From Castor canadensis (Eukaryota > Chordata > Mammalia > Rodentia > Castoridae), in assembly GCF_047511655.1 (NCBI RefSeq), contig NC_133401.1, positions 14,106,001 through 14,170,000 of the forward strand: a stretch of 64,000 nt of DNA, in the 5' to 3' direction. Under the pieces are notes generated by a model. The model searched no databases and had not been told where the DNA came from. It worked only from the letters and a program-made list of their open reading frames with translations. Shown here in pieces: positions 1-11,199 of this stretch. The translations under genes were made by a program, and so were the position numbers. Every line of letters begins with the position of its first letter. Within the stretch, counting starts at the first letter, position 1.

Positions 1-918
1 GAATTTAAAGACAGCCCTCAACTTTGTGGACAGGCCCTAACCAGAGACTTCTTAGATTGGCACTGCCCAGAGGCCACCCTTCTTCAATGCAGAGCCACAG
101 AACCCCTTATCTGCAATGCAACTGAGTCCCTTTTAAACCTTTCTGACCTCCGGGAATACAAAGTCTCTAGGACAAGGCTCAATTATGTCTCCCTCAGGTC
201 ATCTACCTAGGTGTGTTCTTAAAGGGACAGACTCACTTCCTGAGTTATGAGTAAATCAACCCAATCCTCCTTTTCCCACTTCCCCATACCATAAAGCAGC
301 TTAGAGCTTTCCTGGGAGTTACAGGATTTTACAAACTTTAGATCCCTAGGTATGCAAGATACCTTTTATGCTCCTCCTAATATTCCTATTTGTGTCTTAA
401 ATAATATATGGCCACCCATTTCTCTTAGAAAACTTGCCTCCAACAGACCCTGCTCCTCTGGCTGACTACCTGCCTTATCTTAATCTTCTCAGGGAACTTC
501 CTAAAGAGCATACAGACCAGATCCTGCTCCACCCTATAACAATTTCTGATCTTTTTCTCCTAAAAGATCTTCTACCCTCTCCATTGGGACTTTGGTGGAC
601 CAGCTCTCACCTGGTCATTCTCACGATAACCACTGCTGTCAGGCTCAATGGGATCTCCCAGCGGCAGCACCTCTTAAGGAACAGACTCTTAAAACTTCTA
701 GGGAACAACATTTTACAGTGGTTCTCCTGACTAATGCCCATCCTAATGCCTATATTTCTTGTTCTTCTATTCTTAAGCTTCATCCCTTGTATCATACAAC
801 ATGTCTGCTACTGCTAATCAAAAATTTAACCAGTTGTACCTCCAGGGACATCAACCTCTCCAAAACCACCTTGAAAAACTACTGTAAAGGGCCCATCCAG
901 GACACCACAAGAGCCTGA
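1..918 (+). mobile_element. Endogenous gammaretrovirus-like 3' internal remnant (pol and env fragments)
   Basis: Translating the + strand gives broken pieces of retroviral proteins. Bases 1 to about 355 resemble gammaretroviral reverse transcriptase, but frames shift, stops interrupt it, and the segment that should carry the catalytic Asp pair is missing. Bases 434-730 match the integrase C-terminal domain (LLKDLLPSPLG, then a TAVRLNGIS stretch). Bases about 720-915 look like the hydrophobic end and tail of an envelope transmembrane subunit. The rest of integrase and nearly all of env are deleted. A purine-rich tract at 1022-1037 then leads into the LTR, as expected of a polypurine tract. The copy is old and non-functional. 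Family assignment is from motifs only; the left part lies outside the window. Confidence 0.75.
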
Positions 919-1037
919 GGATCCTGCCCCATACAATGTCCCCTGCCAGCAGGAAGCAGCTAAAGAGACCAATGCTTCGCCCCAATTCCTGATCGTCAGC
1001 CCCTACCCTCATCATTATTAAACAAAAAATGGGGGAA

Positions 1038-1479
1038 TGATGGGAACTGTCTCTTCTGCAGCCTAAGCTGAAGCTGGTTTCACTCCTTACAAACAAAACC
1101 CACCATTCCTTATCTCCCACCCACCCCCCTTCATTTACCCATCCCTAGACCTTGCTTCAGCAGCTGGTCTCATCCTCTGATGATCAAAGCTCACTGTCCT
1201 TATCTCCCGCCACCTCCCTTTGCCTGCCCTCAGACCTTGCTCCTGCAGCTGGTCTCATCCCTTACAGATCAAAGCCCACTGTTCCTTATCCCCCATCCCC
1301 TCTCTTTGTCCATCCCTTGCCCTCTCCCAAATGCTACTTAAGGCCAGACCCGCCGAGAAAAGCTGCTGCAGCATTTTTCTTTTCCTTTTCTTGGCCAGCC
1401 ACCCTGCTTATTAAACTTTTGGACATGAGATAACTCTCGTGAGCCTCCTTTGTGTGCAATGTGCGGCATTTTCCTAACA
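1038..1479 (+). mobile_element. 3' LTR of the endogenous retrovirus
   Basis: The LTR starts with TG directly after a purine tract and ends in CA (ttcctaaca). It has an ATTAAA polyadenylation signal at 1410-1415 and a TATA-like cttaag near 1334. U3 contains three copies of a repeat of about 85 bases. The TG...CA ends, polypurine tract and poly(A) signal fit together, so the boundaries are fairly sure. Confidence 0.75.
1059..1318 (+). repeat. Three tandem ~85-base repeats in the LTR U3
   Basis: Copies start near 1059, 1149 and 1234. Each carries a cagctggt-type core followed by a tccttatc(t/c)cc segment and a pyrimidine-rich spacer. Repeated U3 blocks in gammaretroviral LTRs are commonly enhancers; that role is inferred here. 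Confidence 0.65.
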
Positions 1480-1731
1480 CCTCCCAAGTCACCCTTGTCA
1501 AAATTATCTGTGTGCTCATGGGGACTCCCTTGGGAAAGATCCTTCTGAGCAGTACCACAGTCATCTCTACCCTGTCCTGGCACCCACTGTTTTTGTGGGG
1601 GGCCTCCCTTGTCAACTTCTCTGTATCCAGTCTCAGTTCTTGACAGGCCTCAGATCTACACTGACTCTACAAAGAAAAGTATTCTGGGAGCAGTAGGCAC
1701 TAGACTATTCCCCCATCAAGAACCACTTCTG

Positions 1732-1960
1732 CTGGGCACCCATGACTCAAGCCTGTAATCGTAGCTACTTGGGAAAGACAGATCAGGAGGACTGAGGCTC
1801 AAGGTCAAATCCAGGAAAATGGTTTGCAGAACCCTGTCTCCAGAATAACCACAGCTAAATGGACTGGAGGTGTGGCTTATGTGGTAGAGCGCCTGCTTTG
1901 CAAGTGCAAAGCCCTGAGTTCAAACCACAGTCCCACCAAAATAATAATAATAATAATAAT
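1732..1960 (+). mobile_element. Composite SINE (B1-like + tRNA/ID-like) with ATA-rich tail
   Basis: The left part reads caagcctgtaatcgtagcta, and the right part has a tRNA-derived box A/box B (tggtagagcgcctgc, gttcaaacc). The tail is (AAT)n at 1939-1960. This composite is the main SINE of the window. Confidence 0.8.
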
Positions 1961-1964
1961 GAAG

Positions 1965-3210
1965 CCCACATTAGTCCTCGCCTCCTTGTGTGACCAGTGA
2001 CTGACACGCAGCACACCTCTTCTCACCATCCAGCCCCCCGAGGTCAACCCCAGGCTGCTTTTCTCCCCAGCCCAGCTGCAGCAGGACAACTTCCTTGCTG
2101 TTTTTCTCCAGGAAGGCAGCTTCCAGCCTCTGTTTCGGTAGCCCCTCCTCCCTGCCCAGTAGCCCAAACTTACCCACTCACCTGCCCCAAGATCAAATCC
2201 CAAAGCTATCTCCTCCCTCAGGTGCCGACTCCCTACCTGCCTCATCCCACCCTGCCCTAGTCACATCTCTGTCCCCTGAGAATATCCAGGGAGAGGTGCT
2301 CACAAAGAGGCAATATTTCATGGGGTTGGCCAGATTTAAGTGTAATTAAAAGAAGTAAAGTAAAACAAGTGAAGTAAACAAGTGGCAGTCATGTTCAACC
2401 TCTTCACTGCTCAAGTAGGCTGTGCATGGTTATCAGACAAGGAGATGAAAAGAAACCTCACGACGTCCAGTGAACATTTCCTTCTCATTGCCTCTTTTAC
2501 CTGTGGGCAACACCGGATCCACATGGCTACCCCAGATGTAAGGCTCCACCATCTGGGCATGGGTAGGTGAGCAAACCTCAAACACCATCACTTGTAATTC
2601 ACAAACACTCCACCCTCTGCAATGAGGACTTCTCATTGCCACCAAACATTTTGCTGCTGCCATCTTCCCTCATAGTCAGGAAAGGGAAATGGATCCTTCA
2701 TGCCTTCATCTCAGAAGTGAAAATAGACAAAAAAATATTAGGATATTTCAGAAGACAAAAGAGCTCCCTGGTGTAGAGCAAGAGGACTCTGGTTTTGTGT
2801 AACGCCAGAGCAGTTCCTTGCTTCTAAGGAGAGGGGGGGTTGTGAGGTGTGACAGGTGTCTCTGATATGAACCTGGTCCTCTGCTAAGGGAGTCCCCAGT
2901 GTGGTCTGAGAGGATCCACACCTTCCCTGACCCAGTGAGGTCCAGACGTCCTGAGGATGAGGAAGATGGAGATGCCCCCAGAAGTGAGAGAAAGAGGCTG
3001 AGAGCCTCACACCAGCCCTGGTTTCAGGACTCAGATGGCTCTGAGGTCTTTGAAGTGGGAGAGGGGATGGAATATTGTGGCTCATACGAGGACACAGGGA
3101 CACTGATCCTGTCTTCTCCTCAAACACGCTCTAGCACATCTCAATGGCCGTTAACATGGTGCTGGATCCCCAGTACTGCAGACACAGCTTGGCCTGGCAC
3201 AGACCACTGA
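1965..3210 (+). repeat. Segmental-duplication module upstream of psi1
   Basis: Bases 1965-2780 are copied at about 16830-17610 and again at about 51530-52280, with the same order of phrases (ctcttctcaccatc, cagctgcagcaggac, ccagatttaa, aggctccaccatctgggcat). The next part, 2770-3210, is copied only at about 52740-53150. No open coding exon is seen. It marks the 5' flank of the ancestral CEACAM unit. Confidence 0.8.
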
Positions 3211-3981
3211 CCTTAGTTTGATGACATCCTATTGGCACCTCAGAGAGGAGCTTGGTTGTGAACAGTTAAGAATTCCAGATGGAAGGTGATGCATTATTAC
3301 AACTACATGGAAATTTTATAAATGCTTAGTAGGAAGTGATACAAAATCCTTACAACTCTACAGTCTACATTTTCCTTACTGTCCACCAGGGGACAAAAGC
3401 TCCCCCAGCCTGAAGCCACCCAAAGGGCTACTGAACTCAGTCTAGCAAAGCCTGACCAGCCCCAGTCAGGACTCAACTCACTCCCCCTTGTTCTCCAGCC
3501 TCCTCCTTCAGGCTCTGCAAGCTTCATTCTGATGCTGTCACTCTGTAGGCATCAGAGTGCTTCTACCCTTTGTCCCTCACAGGGATGTCTTCAGGTCTCA
3601 TTCAAAAAGGTCCTTATCTAGGGCAGCTCTCTGTGATCCCCGGGCCCGCACAGGCCCTGGCGCAACCATACTGTCCCTCTTACCCCTCTCTCAGCCATAA
3701 TTAACTCCCCCCTTCAGCCTTTCTTCACATGGTGAGGTCTGGGGACTGAAACCTAACCCAAAGAAAGGGGAAGAAGGCAGGAGGCAGGATTGAGAGAGGA
3801 GGGAACAGACAGGTGTCCTGGACATAGTCTCTACCATGTGACCCTGGGAAGAGCTTTTGCCTTGGGTCAGATCAGAGGCAGGAAGGAGAGCAGAGCTGAC
3901 CCTGAAGCAGCCCTGCTTGGGAGCGGGTCTAGAGCAGAAACTCTGTTACACAGAGGGAGGACAGAGCCGGAAGCAAAGACC

Positions 3982-4045
3982 ACGGAGACCCTGTCAGCCC
4001 CTCCCAGCAGAATGGGTGTCCCCTGGCAGGAGGTCCTGCTCTCAG
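3982..4045 (+). pseudogene. psi1 exon 1: leader, start codon lost (ACG)
   Basis: The exon is 64 coding bases, as in units 2 and 4, and ends at ctcag|gtgag. The ancestral start in accATGGAG is accACGGAG here. An in-frame ATG remains at 4012-4014 with A at -3 and G at +4 (agaATGG), which would begin MGVPWQEVLLS. That would shorten the signal peptide by 10 residues. The upstream 5' UTR (about 3900-3981) is conserved with the other units. Confidence 0.8.
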
Positions 4046-4795
4046 GTGAGGGGGAGACCTCTCTGGGAGTGTGCAGGAGAAAGGAAGCATAGAGACTGGC
4101 TGGGGGTCTCCTGGGGGAAGATAAGATCCTGGGAGGGGACCTATGCCTTCTGTTTGGAGCCTGAGGGGAGAGGACACAAAGAGTGACACAGGCTCAGTCA
4201 CAAAAACTCTAGTGAACAGAAATTGGAAAAGAGGGGAGGAAAAGCTATTCCAAGTTGATCACCACTGGCCACTGTATTTCAACAATTAATATGATGAACT
4301 ATGTAAGGTATCTCACCAAACAAAAATCTAACATACATTAAATATGTCCTAGTTAGTACTTCAAATTGTCAGATATTTGTTCATCCATGGCTCTGAGAGC
4401 ACTGGTTCATTCATCCACAGTTACCTGAGCCAGTTCCAGGCACTGGACTACAACAAAGATCAGACCCATCCCTGTCCCCACAGAGCTCTTGTTCTAGTGG
4501 GCAGCAAGACAGAGAAGCAAGGACATCTAGAAGGTGAGGTCAGGGAGTGACAAGAGCCACAGAGAGAAGAGCACAGAGAGAGGTGAGAAAGGGTCTCCAG
4601 AGGAGAAGGTCAGGGAAGGAGTTCACCAGGACACCCTGAGTGTGAGCAGGGATGTGAGGGCAGCGCGGAGCAAGCCGTGCAGACACCTGGGAAGGGTGTT
4701 CCACACAAAGGAAGTGATGAGTTCAGGGTCAGTGAAGGAATGGCGGTCACGCTGCTGACCTGTACCCTAGGAGACACTCATGCACCACACAAATA

Positions 4796-4796
<1 letters not shown>

Positions 4797-4831
<35 letters not shown>
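4797..4831 (+). repeat. (CA)n microsatellite upstream of the N exon
   Basis: A run of CA dinucleotides lies about 100 bases upstream of the N exon. Units 2 (18761-18791) and 3 (36871-36904) carry it at the same place and unit 4 has a decayed form near 59131-59178, so it predates the duplications. Confidence 0.9.
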
Positions 4832-4832
<1 letters not shown>

Positions 4833-4932
4833 AAGGAATGCGGGTACAGACAACTGATCAGGGCTCAGCGTTCTATCTTTCTATCTATCCTGAAGGTCAC
4901 AATATTAATGATTTCTCTCTCCTCCCTCCTAG

Positions 4933-5292
4933 TCTCACTTTTTACCTTCTGGAACCTGTCCACCACTGCCCAACTCACCATTGAATCAGTGCCAGCCAAT
5001 GCTGCTGAAGGCAGTGACATTTTCCTACGTGTGCGCAACCTGTCAGAACCTTCAAGCATATTACTGGTACAAAAGTGAAGAGGTGATGTGTAACCATCAA
5101 ATTGCACTTTATGTGATAGCTGCTCAATACACACTAAACCAGAGCATGCATACAGCGGTAGACAGACAATATACCCCAATGGATCCCTGCTGTTCCAGAA
5201 AGTCACCCAGTATGACACGGGATTCTACATCCTACAAACTGTAAGTAAGGATTTTAATTATGAAGACGTCTTTGTGGAGCTCCATGTGTTCA
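4933..5292 (+). pseudogene. psi1 N (IgV-like) exon, frameshifted
   Basis: The acceptor is ctcctag|tctcac. The product starts with the end of the signal peptide and a QLTIESVPANAAEG stretch, the usual start of a mature CEACAM N domain. Compared with unit 2, two bases are missing near 5047 and two are gained near 5140. The frame is therefore restored for the last third (YPNGSLLFQ is readable), but a TGA at 5076-5078 ends translation first. The donor is GC (gttca|gcgagt) in place of GT. The N domain normally makes the adhesion and pathogen contacts, so its loss is disabling. Confidence 0.85.
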
Positions 5293-5847
5293 GCGAGTGA
5301 TTCTCTGCTCACTGGGTGTTGGGTGGGGTTATTCCACTTCAGGTGTGCCAGGCCTGCACTGTGACACCTCCCCTTCTGCACTGTGCCCTCACATTAGGTT
5401 TGATTAGAACATAGTAATTAGACAAACATCAAAAGATAACCATCATTCTTGTGACTGATAGAGAAACAATAAACTGACGGGGTAATCGGTCCCCAGGGCC
5501 ACACCCCTGCAAGACATCATAGAACTGAGAGGGGGACCCGAAGGCCTCCCTGGGATTTTCACAGACAAACTCTATCCTGGGAAGTCTCTGTCCTTGGCCC
5601 CTGTCTCAGGTTTATGACTCCAGACGACCCGAGAAAACCTTGGCCTCCTATTTGGGCTGATGAGAAATGGTGATTTCCTGCCTGTGTGCTCTCATGGCTC
5701 TGGTAACTGGTCACCAGTCAGTGCACTGCCCCGTGAGCCACATCTAGGCAAGGGCATCTGGGCATCTCCCTCTCCTGAGGCTCAGCACCTCAGACTTCTC
5801 CTCTGACCCATGTAGGACAAATGTGACCTGCAGAACCTCAGAGCTTA

Positions 5848-7105
5848 GACTAAGACATTGCCATGCTCTGTACAGAAATAGTCCCTTCAAGAATTGGTCT
5901 TAGATCTGGATATTAACACAATTATTACAATTTGCCCAGTGTCACAAATTCCCATCTCAGATCTTTCAGACATGCATGGCCACAAGAGCCTGAAGTGCAG
6001 CAAGTTCATTCTCCCTGCCTTCTGCCAGTCTGCTCTTCTGCACTTGAAAACTTCCACAAGCTTTGCCCCTGCTGCCCGGCTTGCCTCTTCCTTACCTTCC
6101 CCAACTAATGCTGACCTTCCTGTTCCCTTCCTGCTAAACCCTGGGGCCAGGCCACCCTCCTGGGCACAGGAATCAGTTCAAGTAGCTGTCCCCTGTGCCT
6201 ATCACAAGACAATGTCCCCCACTCTGCAGTAGCCTCCACTGGGTCCCTGACTAGCACTGCTTTCTTCCATGACGCTGATATGTGAAACAGCCCACAACCA
6301 AGACAAGCAACATCCCTGTCCACTCTCTGCACTGACTCAACCAGGGGGTCAGAGAGAGGACAGGACTGCACGCCCTAAAGCCCCAGCCTCCTCCACCCCT
6401 CTCACTCTGTCCACCCTGGTTCCACTGTGGCACTCAGGATCCTCCAGTGGTCCTGGGAGCTTCCCCAAGGGGCAGCTGGCCAGACGGTGCCGTCTGATGG
6501 GCTCACTGAATATCTCACACCCATCTGTGTCCCCTAGTGACACCATTGTCACAGGTGGGTCCTTTACAAGGTCCAGACGCTCCACCCACTGATCATTTCA
6601 ATGAGACTCTGCCTCATTTGGAAGAACTTGAAAAAACTGTAGTTGAGATTTGTAGCCAAAAGAAATCGAGAAAACATTTCACACATCTGTGTTGGGTTCC
6701 TCCCCCGCCTTACCTGAGACTCCATAGCAGCTGGGGACATAGACGTCTAAATTACTCATGTGATGTATAACACAATGAGTTTGGTATGATTCCTCCTTTA
6801 TATACTAGTGCATCTCAGACTTCTCCTCTAACCCTTTGTCCCAGGAGACTCACATCACAATGTGACCTGCAGGACTTCAGAGCTCAGACTAAGACATTGT
6901 CATGCTCTACAGAAATAGTCCCTTCAAGAATTGGTCTTAGATCTGGATATTAACACAATTAATACAATTTGCCCAGTGTCACAATTCCCATCTCAGATCT
7001 TTCAGACACGCATGGCCACAAGAGCCTGAAGTGCAGCAAGTTCATTCTCCCTGCCTTCTGCCAGTCTGCTCTTCTGCACTTGAAAACCTCCACAAGCTTT
7101 GCAGG
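5848..7105 (+). repeat. Local duplication in psi1 intron 2 (two ~215-base copies)
   Basis: Bases 5848-6070 recur at 6891-7105, about 1043 bases apart, with few differences (caagaattggtcttagatct, ccacaagagcctgaagtgca in both). The copies flank the module at 6060-6770. This looks like a tandem duplication or a duplication at insertion of the middle block. Confidence 0.85.
6060..6775 (+). repeat. Intronic module shared with units 3 and 4
   Basis: The block also occurs at about 39130-39790 and 62990-63770, with the common phrases ccagtggtcctgggagcttc and gacaccattgtcacaggtg. It contains no open Ig exon. It sits between the N and A exons in units 1 and 3, so the copy at 63 kb predicts that the psi4 A exon lies just beyond the right edge. 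Confidence 0.8.
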
Positions 7106-7850
7106 AGAGACACAGGGTCCTTATCTGTCCTCTGCAGAGGGAGTAGGGACACTAAAGCCTAAGGACAAGAAGGTAGTCCTGCTCTAAAGCCTGTCTGTGG
7201 CCCTCACTCTTTCCTAGATCATTCTTTGGAATCACTGTATTTTTGGGTCCCTGGCTCATGATGGTGACCATCAAACATCTGAGCAGAATTGTCCAATTTT
7301 GCGGTTCCAACCTATCCTTGAAGCCAAATACCAGGCTTGCTCCTGATTTGCTTTTGCATGACGTCTACCAACACACTTGGTCCTCCGGCCAAGCCATGTT
7401 GGCTCCTAGAAGTTTAAGCACAATGGATAGTCCATCAGGACCTTTCTCTAGGACAGCCTTGAAAAGCAGAGTCAGAGGTCATACCCAAGGTGAGCAGGGG
7501 AAGTCTGTGCAGCTGAAGGGACTGAGAACCCACAGGTCCTGAGGCCAGGGAAGCAGTAGGTCAGTGAGGATGAGGGGAAGCACTGAGGGGCTCTGACTCC
7601 AGGTCCTGGGCCTGTCCATGCTCAAAGGCTTAGGCTATGTTCACACATGAGAAAGCCAGCGCTTTTCCACATAAGCTCAGGTGGCCCCACGTATTCTGAG
7701 TGCTCAGGTCCTCAGGCATCTGCTGTGAGATGCACTCCTGACTGGCTCCTTAAGGACTCAGGTTTGTTGGGAAGAGTAAGAGAGGGAGACTTGAAGCTAA
7801 GAGACTTCTGCAGGGAACACAGGGCTGTCTTCTCTCTGATGACTGCACAG

Positions 7851-8129
7851 CGAAATTACCCAAACCCTTCATCACAAGCACCAACTACAACCCGGGTGAA
7901 GACGAGGACTCTGTAGCATTAACATGTGAGCCTGAGACTCCCGACACAACCTACCTGTGGTGGATAAATGGTCACAGCCTTCCAGACAGGGACAGGGTGG
8001 AGCTGTCCAAGTGCAACAGAACACTCACTTTACCCAGAGTCACAAGGAATGACACTGGAAACTATGAGTGTGGAACCTGGAACCCAGTGAGCATCAACCA
8101 AAGTGACCCTGTCACCCTGAATGTTCTCT
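7851..8129 (+). CDS. psi1 A exon (IgC2-like domain), intact
   Basis: The exon is 279 bases from ctgcacag|cg to ctct|gtgatt, open throughout, starting in phase with two bases (KLPKPFITSTNYNPGEDED...). Both Ig cysteines (LTCEPE and YECGTW) and the WW pair (TYLWWINGHSLP) are present. It has N-glycosylation sequons (CNRT, RNDT, INQS). It is the best preserved Ig domain in the window, although the upstream N exon is broken. Splicing A directly to the TM exon keeps the frame. Confidence 0.85.
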
Positions 8130-8434
8130 GTGATTAACTCTATTCCCCCATGGCCCTGGCTGTCAGGCCCAATACACAGGGTCAGAGATGAGGCCACTCA
8201 GTCCCTCTCAGGTCCCAGTACACAGTCCCTCATCCCTGGGCATCCAGGCAGGCCATGCTAACCTGTCCCAGGTACATCTCGGCAGCCCAGCCTTGAGCAA
8301 TTGATGGGGGAAGGGGCTGCTCCTGTCTGGAGAGGATGGGGTCACCTCCTGTGGTGGAGAAACAAGACTTGGGTCATACTCAGTCTCAGTGAACAGAGGA
8401 GAGTGTAGTTGGGATGTTTTAAAGTGTGTGTTGT

Positions 8435-8899
8435 CATGATGAGGCGAGAGCACACAAGGGAGGTAGGAGGGTAGGTAAGACACCTAAGAAACTAGTTGGC
8501 ATTTTTTGCCCTCAACACAGAGAAACTAAAGCAGATACTTTGGGGCAACTGAGGCCAATAGGAGAGGAGGACCAGGAACTAGAGAAAAGGTTAGTTCAAG
8601 AAGAATTAACTTAGAAGGTAACACACACGCACAGGAAATTAATGTGAGTCAACTCCCTGTATAGCTATCCTTATCTCAACTAGCAAAAACCCTTGGTCCT
8701 TCCTATTATTGCTTATACTCTCTCTTCAACAAAATTAGAGATAAGGGCAAAATAGTTTCTGCCAGGCAGCGAGGGGGTAGAGGGGGAGAGAAAGGGGGTG
8801 GGGGGTGTAAGGGAGGTGGAGGAGGGAAGGGGGGAGAAATGACCCAAACATTGTATGCACATATGAATAAAATAAAAATAAAAAAATATAATAAATAAT
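8435..8899 (+). mobile_element. 5'-truncated L1, 3' UTR only
   Basis: The sequence matches the 3' UTR of the L1s at 57947 and 61188, including a G-rich block at about 8770-8840 and an A-rich end. The target-site duplication aaagtgtgtgttgt is at 8421-8434 and 8900-8913. It is more diverged than the two L1s in psi4. Confidence 0.85.
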
Positions 8900-8910
8900 A
8901 AAGTGTGTGT

Positions 8911-8985
8911 TGTGCTGAGGATGGAACCCAGGGCCTTGTGCATGCTAGGCAAGTGCTCTGTCACTGAAGCTACATTACTAGCCCT
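8911..8985 (-). mobile_element. ID-like SINE
   Basis: On the minus strand it reads as a tRNA-derived ID element ending in a gggttccatcc box B. It abuts the L1 target-site copy. Confidence 0.75.
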
Positions 8986-9090
8986 GGTTGGGACTTTTTA
9001 AAAACAAATTTGTTTATCACTCAGGGTCTTCTTCAAGGCAGAATCTTTCCTCTGTTGACATCACAGGTGACTTTATTCTGTTTGTTCTTG

Positions 9091-9338
9091 ATGGCCTGGA
9101 TACCCCCACCATATCCCCTGCAGTCTCATATTTCCATCCAGGGGCAAACCTCAGCCTTTCCTGCCATGCAGCTTCTAACCCAGCTGCACAGGTTTTTCAA
9201 TGGGAGGCCCCAGTCATCCACACAAGAGCTCTTTATCCCCAATGTCACTGCAAATAATGGTGGATCCTACACCCACCTTGTCCATAACTCTGTCACTGGC
9301 CTCAGTAGGACCACAGTCAATAATATTCCAGTCTTTGA
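9091..9338 (+). pseudogene. psi1 B exon (second IgC2 domain), broken
   Basis: The exon corresponds to CEACAM B domains (atggcctggatacccccacc at its start, ELFIPNVT, TGLSRTTVN at its end). The acceptor AG is replaced by ttcttg|atgg, and about 8 bases around the conserved Trp are missing (gcacag|gttt), which shifts the frame. The donor GT is also changed (gtctttgaaaag). It can no longer be spliced or read normally. Confidence 0.8.
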
Positions 9339-10255
9339 AAAGTGCATCCTGGAAACATGAGCGCCAAGTTCTAGGGTGGTGCCCTGGGTTTTCTGGAAAG
9401 AGCAGGAAGAAGTTCACCCCAGCTTGTATCCACAATCACTAGCAAATTCCGGTCCTTTCCTGAGTCTCCAGCTCCATCTCTGAGAGCCTCTCTCCTCTTG
9501 ATTATCTCATTTCTTATGGCTGACCTAGGGCTTCAGCCTGAAAAGGTGAGGAGCAAGATTTTCCAGGCCCACAGAGCCCCCAGTACCAGGTTTGAAGCCT
9601 TCCCAGGAGAAGAGTGGAGGGTCTATAAGGTCAAATACCTTCCTTCTATTATTAACCCATCCCACTCCATCAACTCTGTTTTCTTTTGCCTCCTTCATCA
9701 TCTACAACTAATACCCAGGGCTTTGAAACATGCTCAGACTGCTTTTCCCCAAATAAGAGGAGGAAACCCCATCAGGTGTGGGGTGAGCTGCTCAGAGCTC
9801 TGCTCCTGTCCCACCTTGTGAGGGGCTCTGCTGTGACTCCAAGTGAGGTGGGGGAGTTGGAGTGGAAAGAAACCCTAAGAATCTTTTGTGAGTGTGGTTA
9901 ACTTTTAAGGCCAATCAATGCTGGACTCCCTCCACCCCAGCTCAGCTGTAGGGAAATGAGGAAACTGAATTTCAGACCCAATGCCTCTGAGCTGTTCCCT
10001 GACTCTGAGGTCCCAGCTGATAGCGCTCTGGACACCAGCATGTGTGATACACCACACAGAGGCCTGAGGGACGCTCGCTTGGAGAACAGAGAGCTATACC
10101 CTGGGGTCCATGTGTAGGAGGGAAGGGCAGTGCCGAGGTGAATATGTGAGAGAAGGTGAGACGACCAGCCATTGTCAGCACTGTGTCCACCCCTCTCTAC
10201 AGACTTCATTCATTATGATAGTCTCTTGGTGAGCCAGGAGGTCTATTTCCTTGTT

Positions 10256-10416
10256 GTTTTGTTTTATTTTTATGATGATACTGGAGTTTGAACTGGGGGG
10301 GGGGTTCGAGATAGGGACTCCCAAACTATTTGTCCTGGCTGGCTTCAAACCTCAATCTTCCTGATCTCTGCATCCTGAGTTGCTAGGATCACAGGCATGA
10401 GTCACCACTGCCCGGT
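10256..10416 (-). mobile_element. Composite SINE
   Basis: This is the minus-strand B1-like part, with (g)9 in the centre. The target-site duplication tctatttccttgtt is perfect at 10242-10255 and 10417-10430. Confidence 0.85.
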
Positions 10417-11199
10417 TCTATTTCCTTGTTAATTAAGAAATTCTTTACGTTTGGCCCTCAATAACTCTTAATGTCATGGTGACTGGGTGGGCCATCTTTG
10501 TTCTCTAATAAATTACTTACAAGGAAGCACATGCATTCGTATTTCATGTTATCCTTCCCTTACCTGAGTCGGGGCTGATAATTCCAACTTACACAGGAAC
10601 ATATACTAGAGATGAGAGTCTAATCTTTTACAGAGCAACCCCAAAAACATGTGGTGAAAATAGAATTCCCAACACAACAGGGATCAAAGATGGCACCCAG
10701 TGGAAAGTGAATAGGTGCTCAGGGCTCTGCCCTCATGAATGGAGCCCTGCTGCTGACCCAGGAGTGGGCCAGTTAGCGAGCGTGTAGGTTCATCACGAAG
10801 GGATGAGGTTCTCCCCTTCCCTCCTCTCTCTCACACACGCTCTCCTCATGGAGAGCTCTCCTCATCCCAATCTGTGATGCAGCAAGAGGCCCTCAGGAGA
10901 TGTAGCCCTTGGTCTCAGACTTCCCAACCTCCAGAACTGTGAGCAAAAAAAAAAAAAACCTGTTCTTAATAAATTATCCAGTCACATGGTGTTCTGTTAT
11001 AGCAACACAGAATGAATGCAGACAATCATAAAAGTTCTAGAAAATGAAGACATGTGAACACATGGGGAAAATTCCACCTGATGAGAATGTGGGACCCATA
11101 GACTGAAAAGAGATTCCCCATGTGGATCCTACAGAGACATCCAAGGGAGGAGTCCGTAGTCACACTGGGTGATCTAGAGACAGAGGGAGGTACAGTCTG

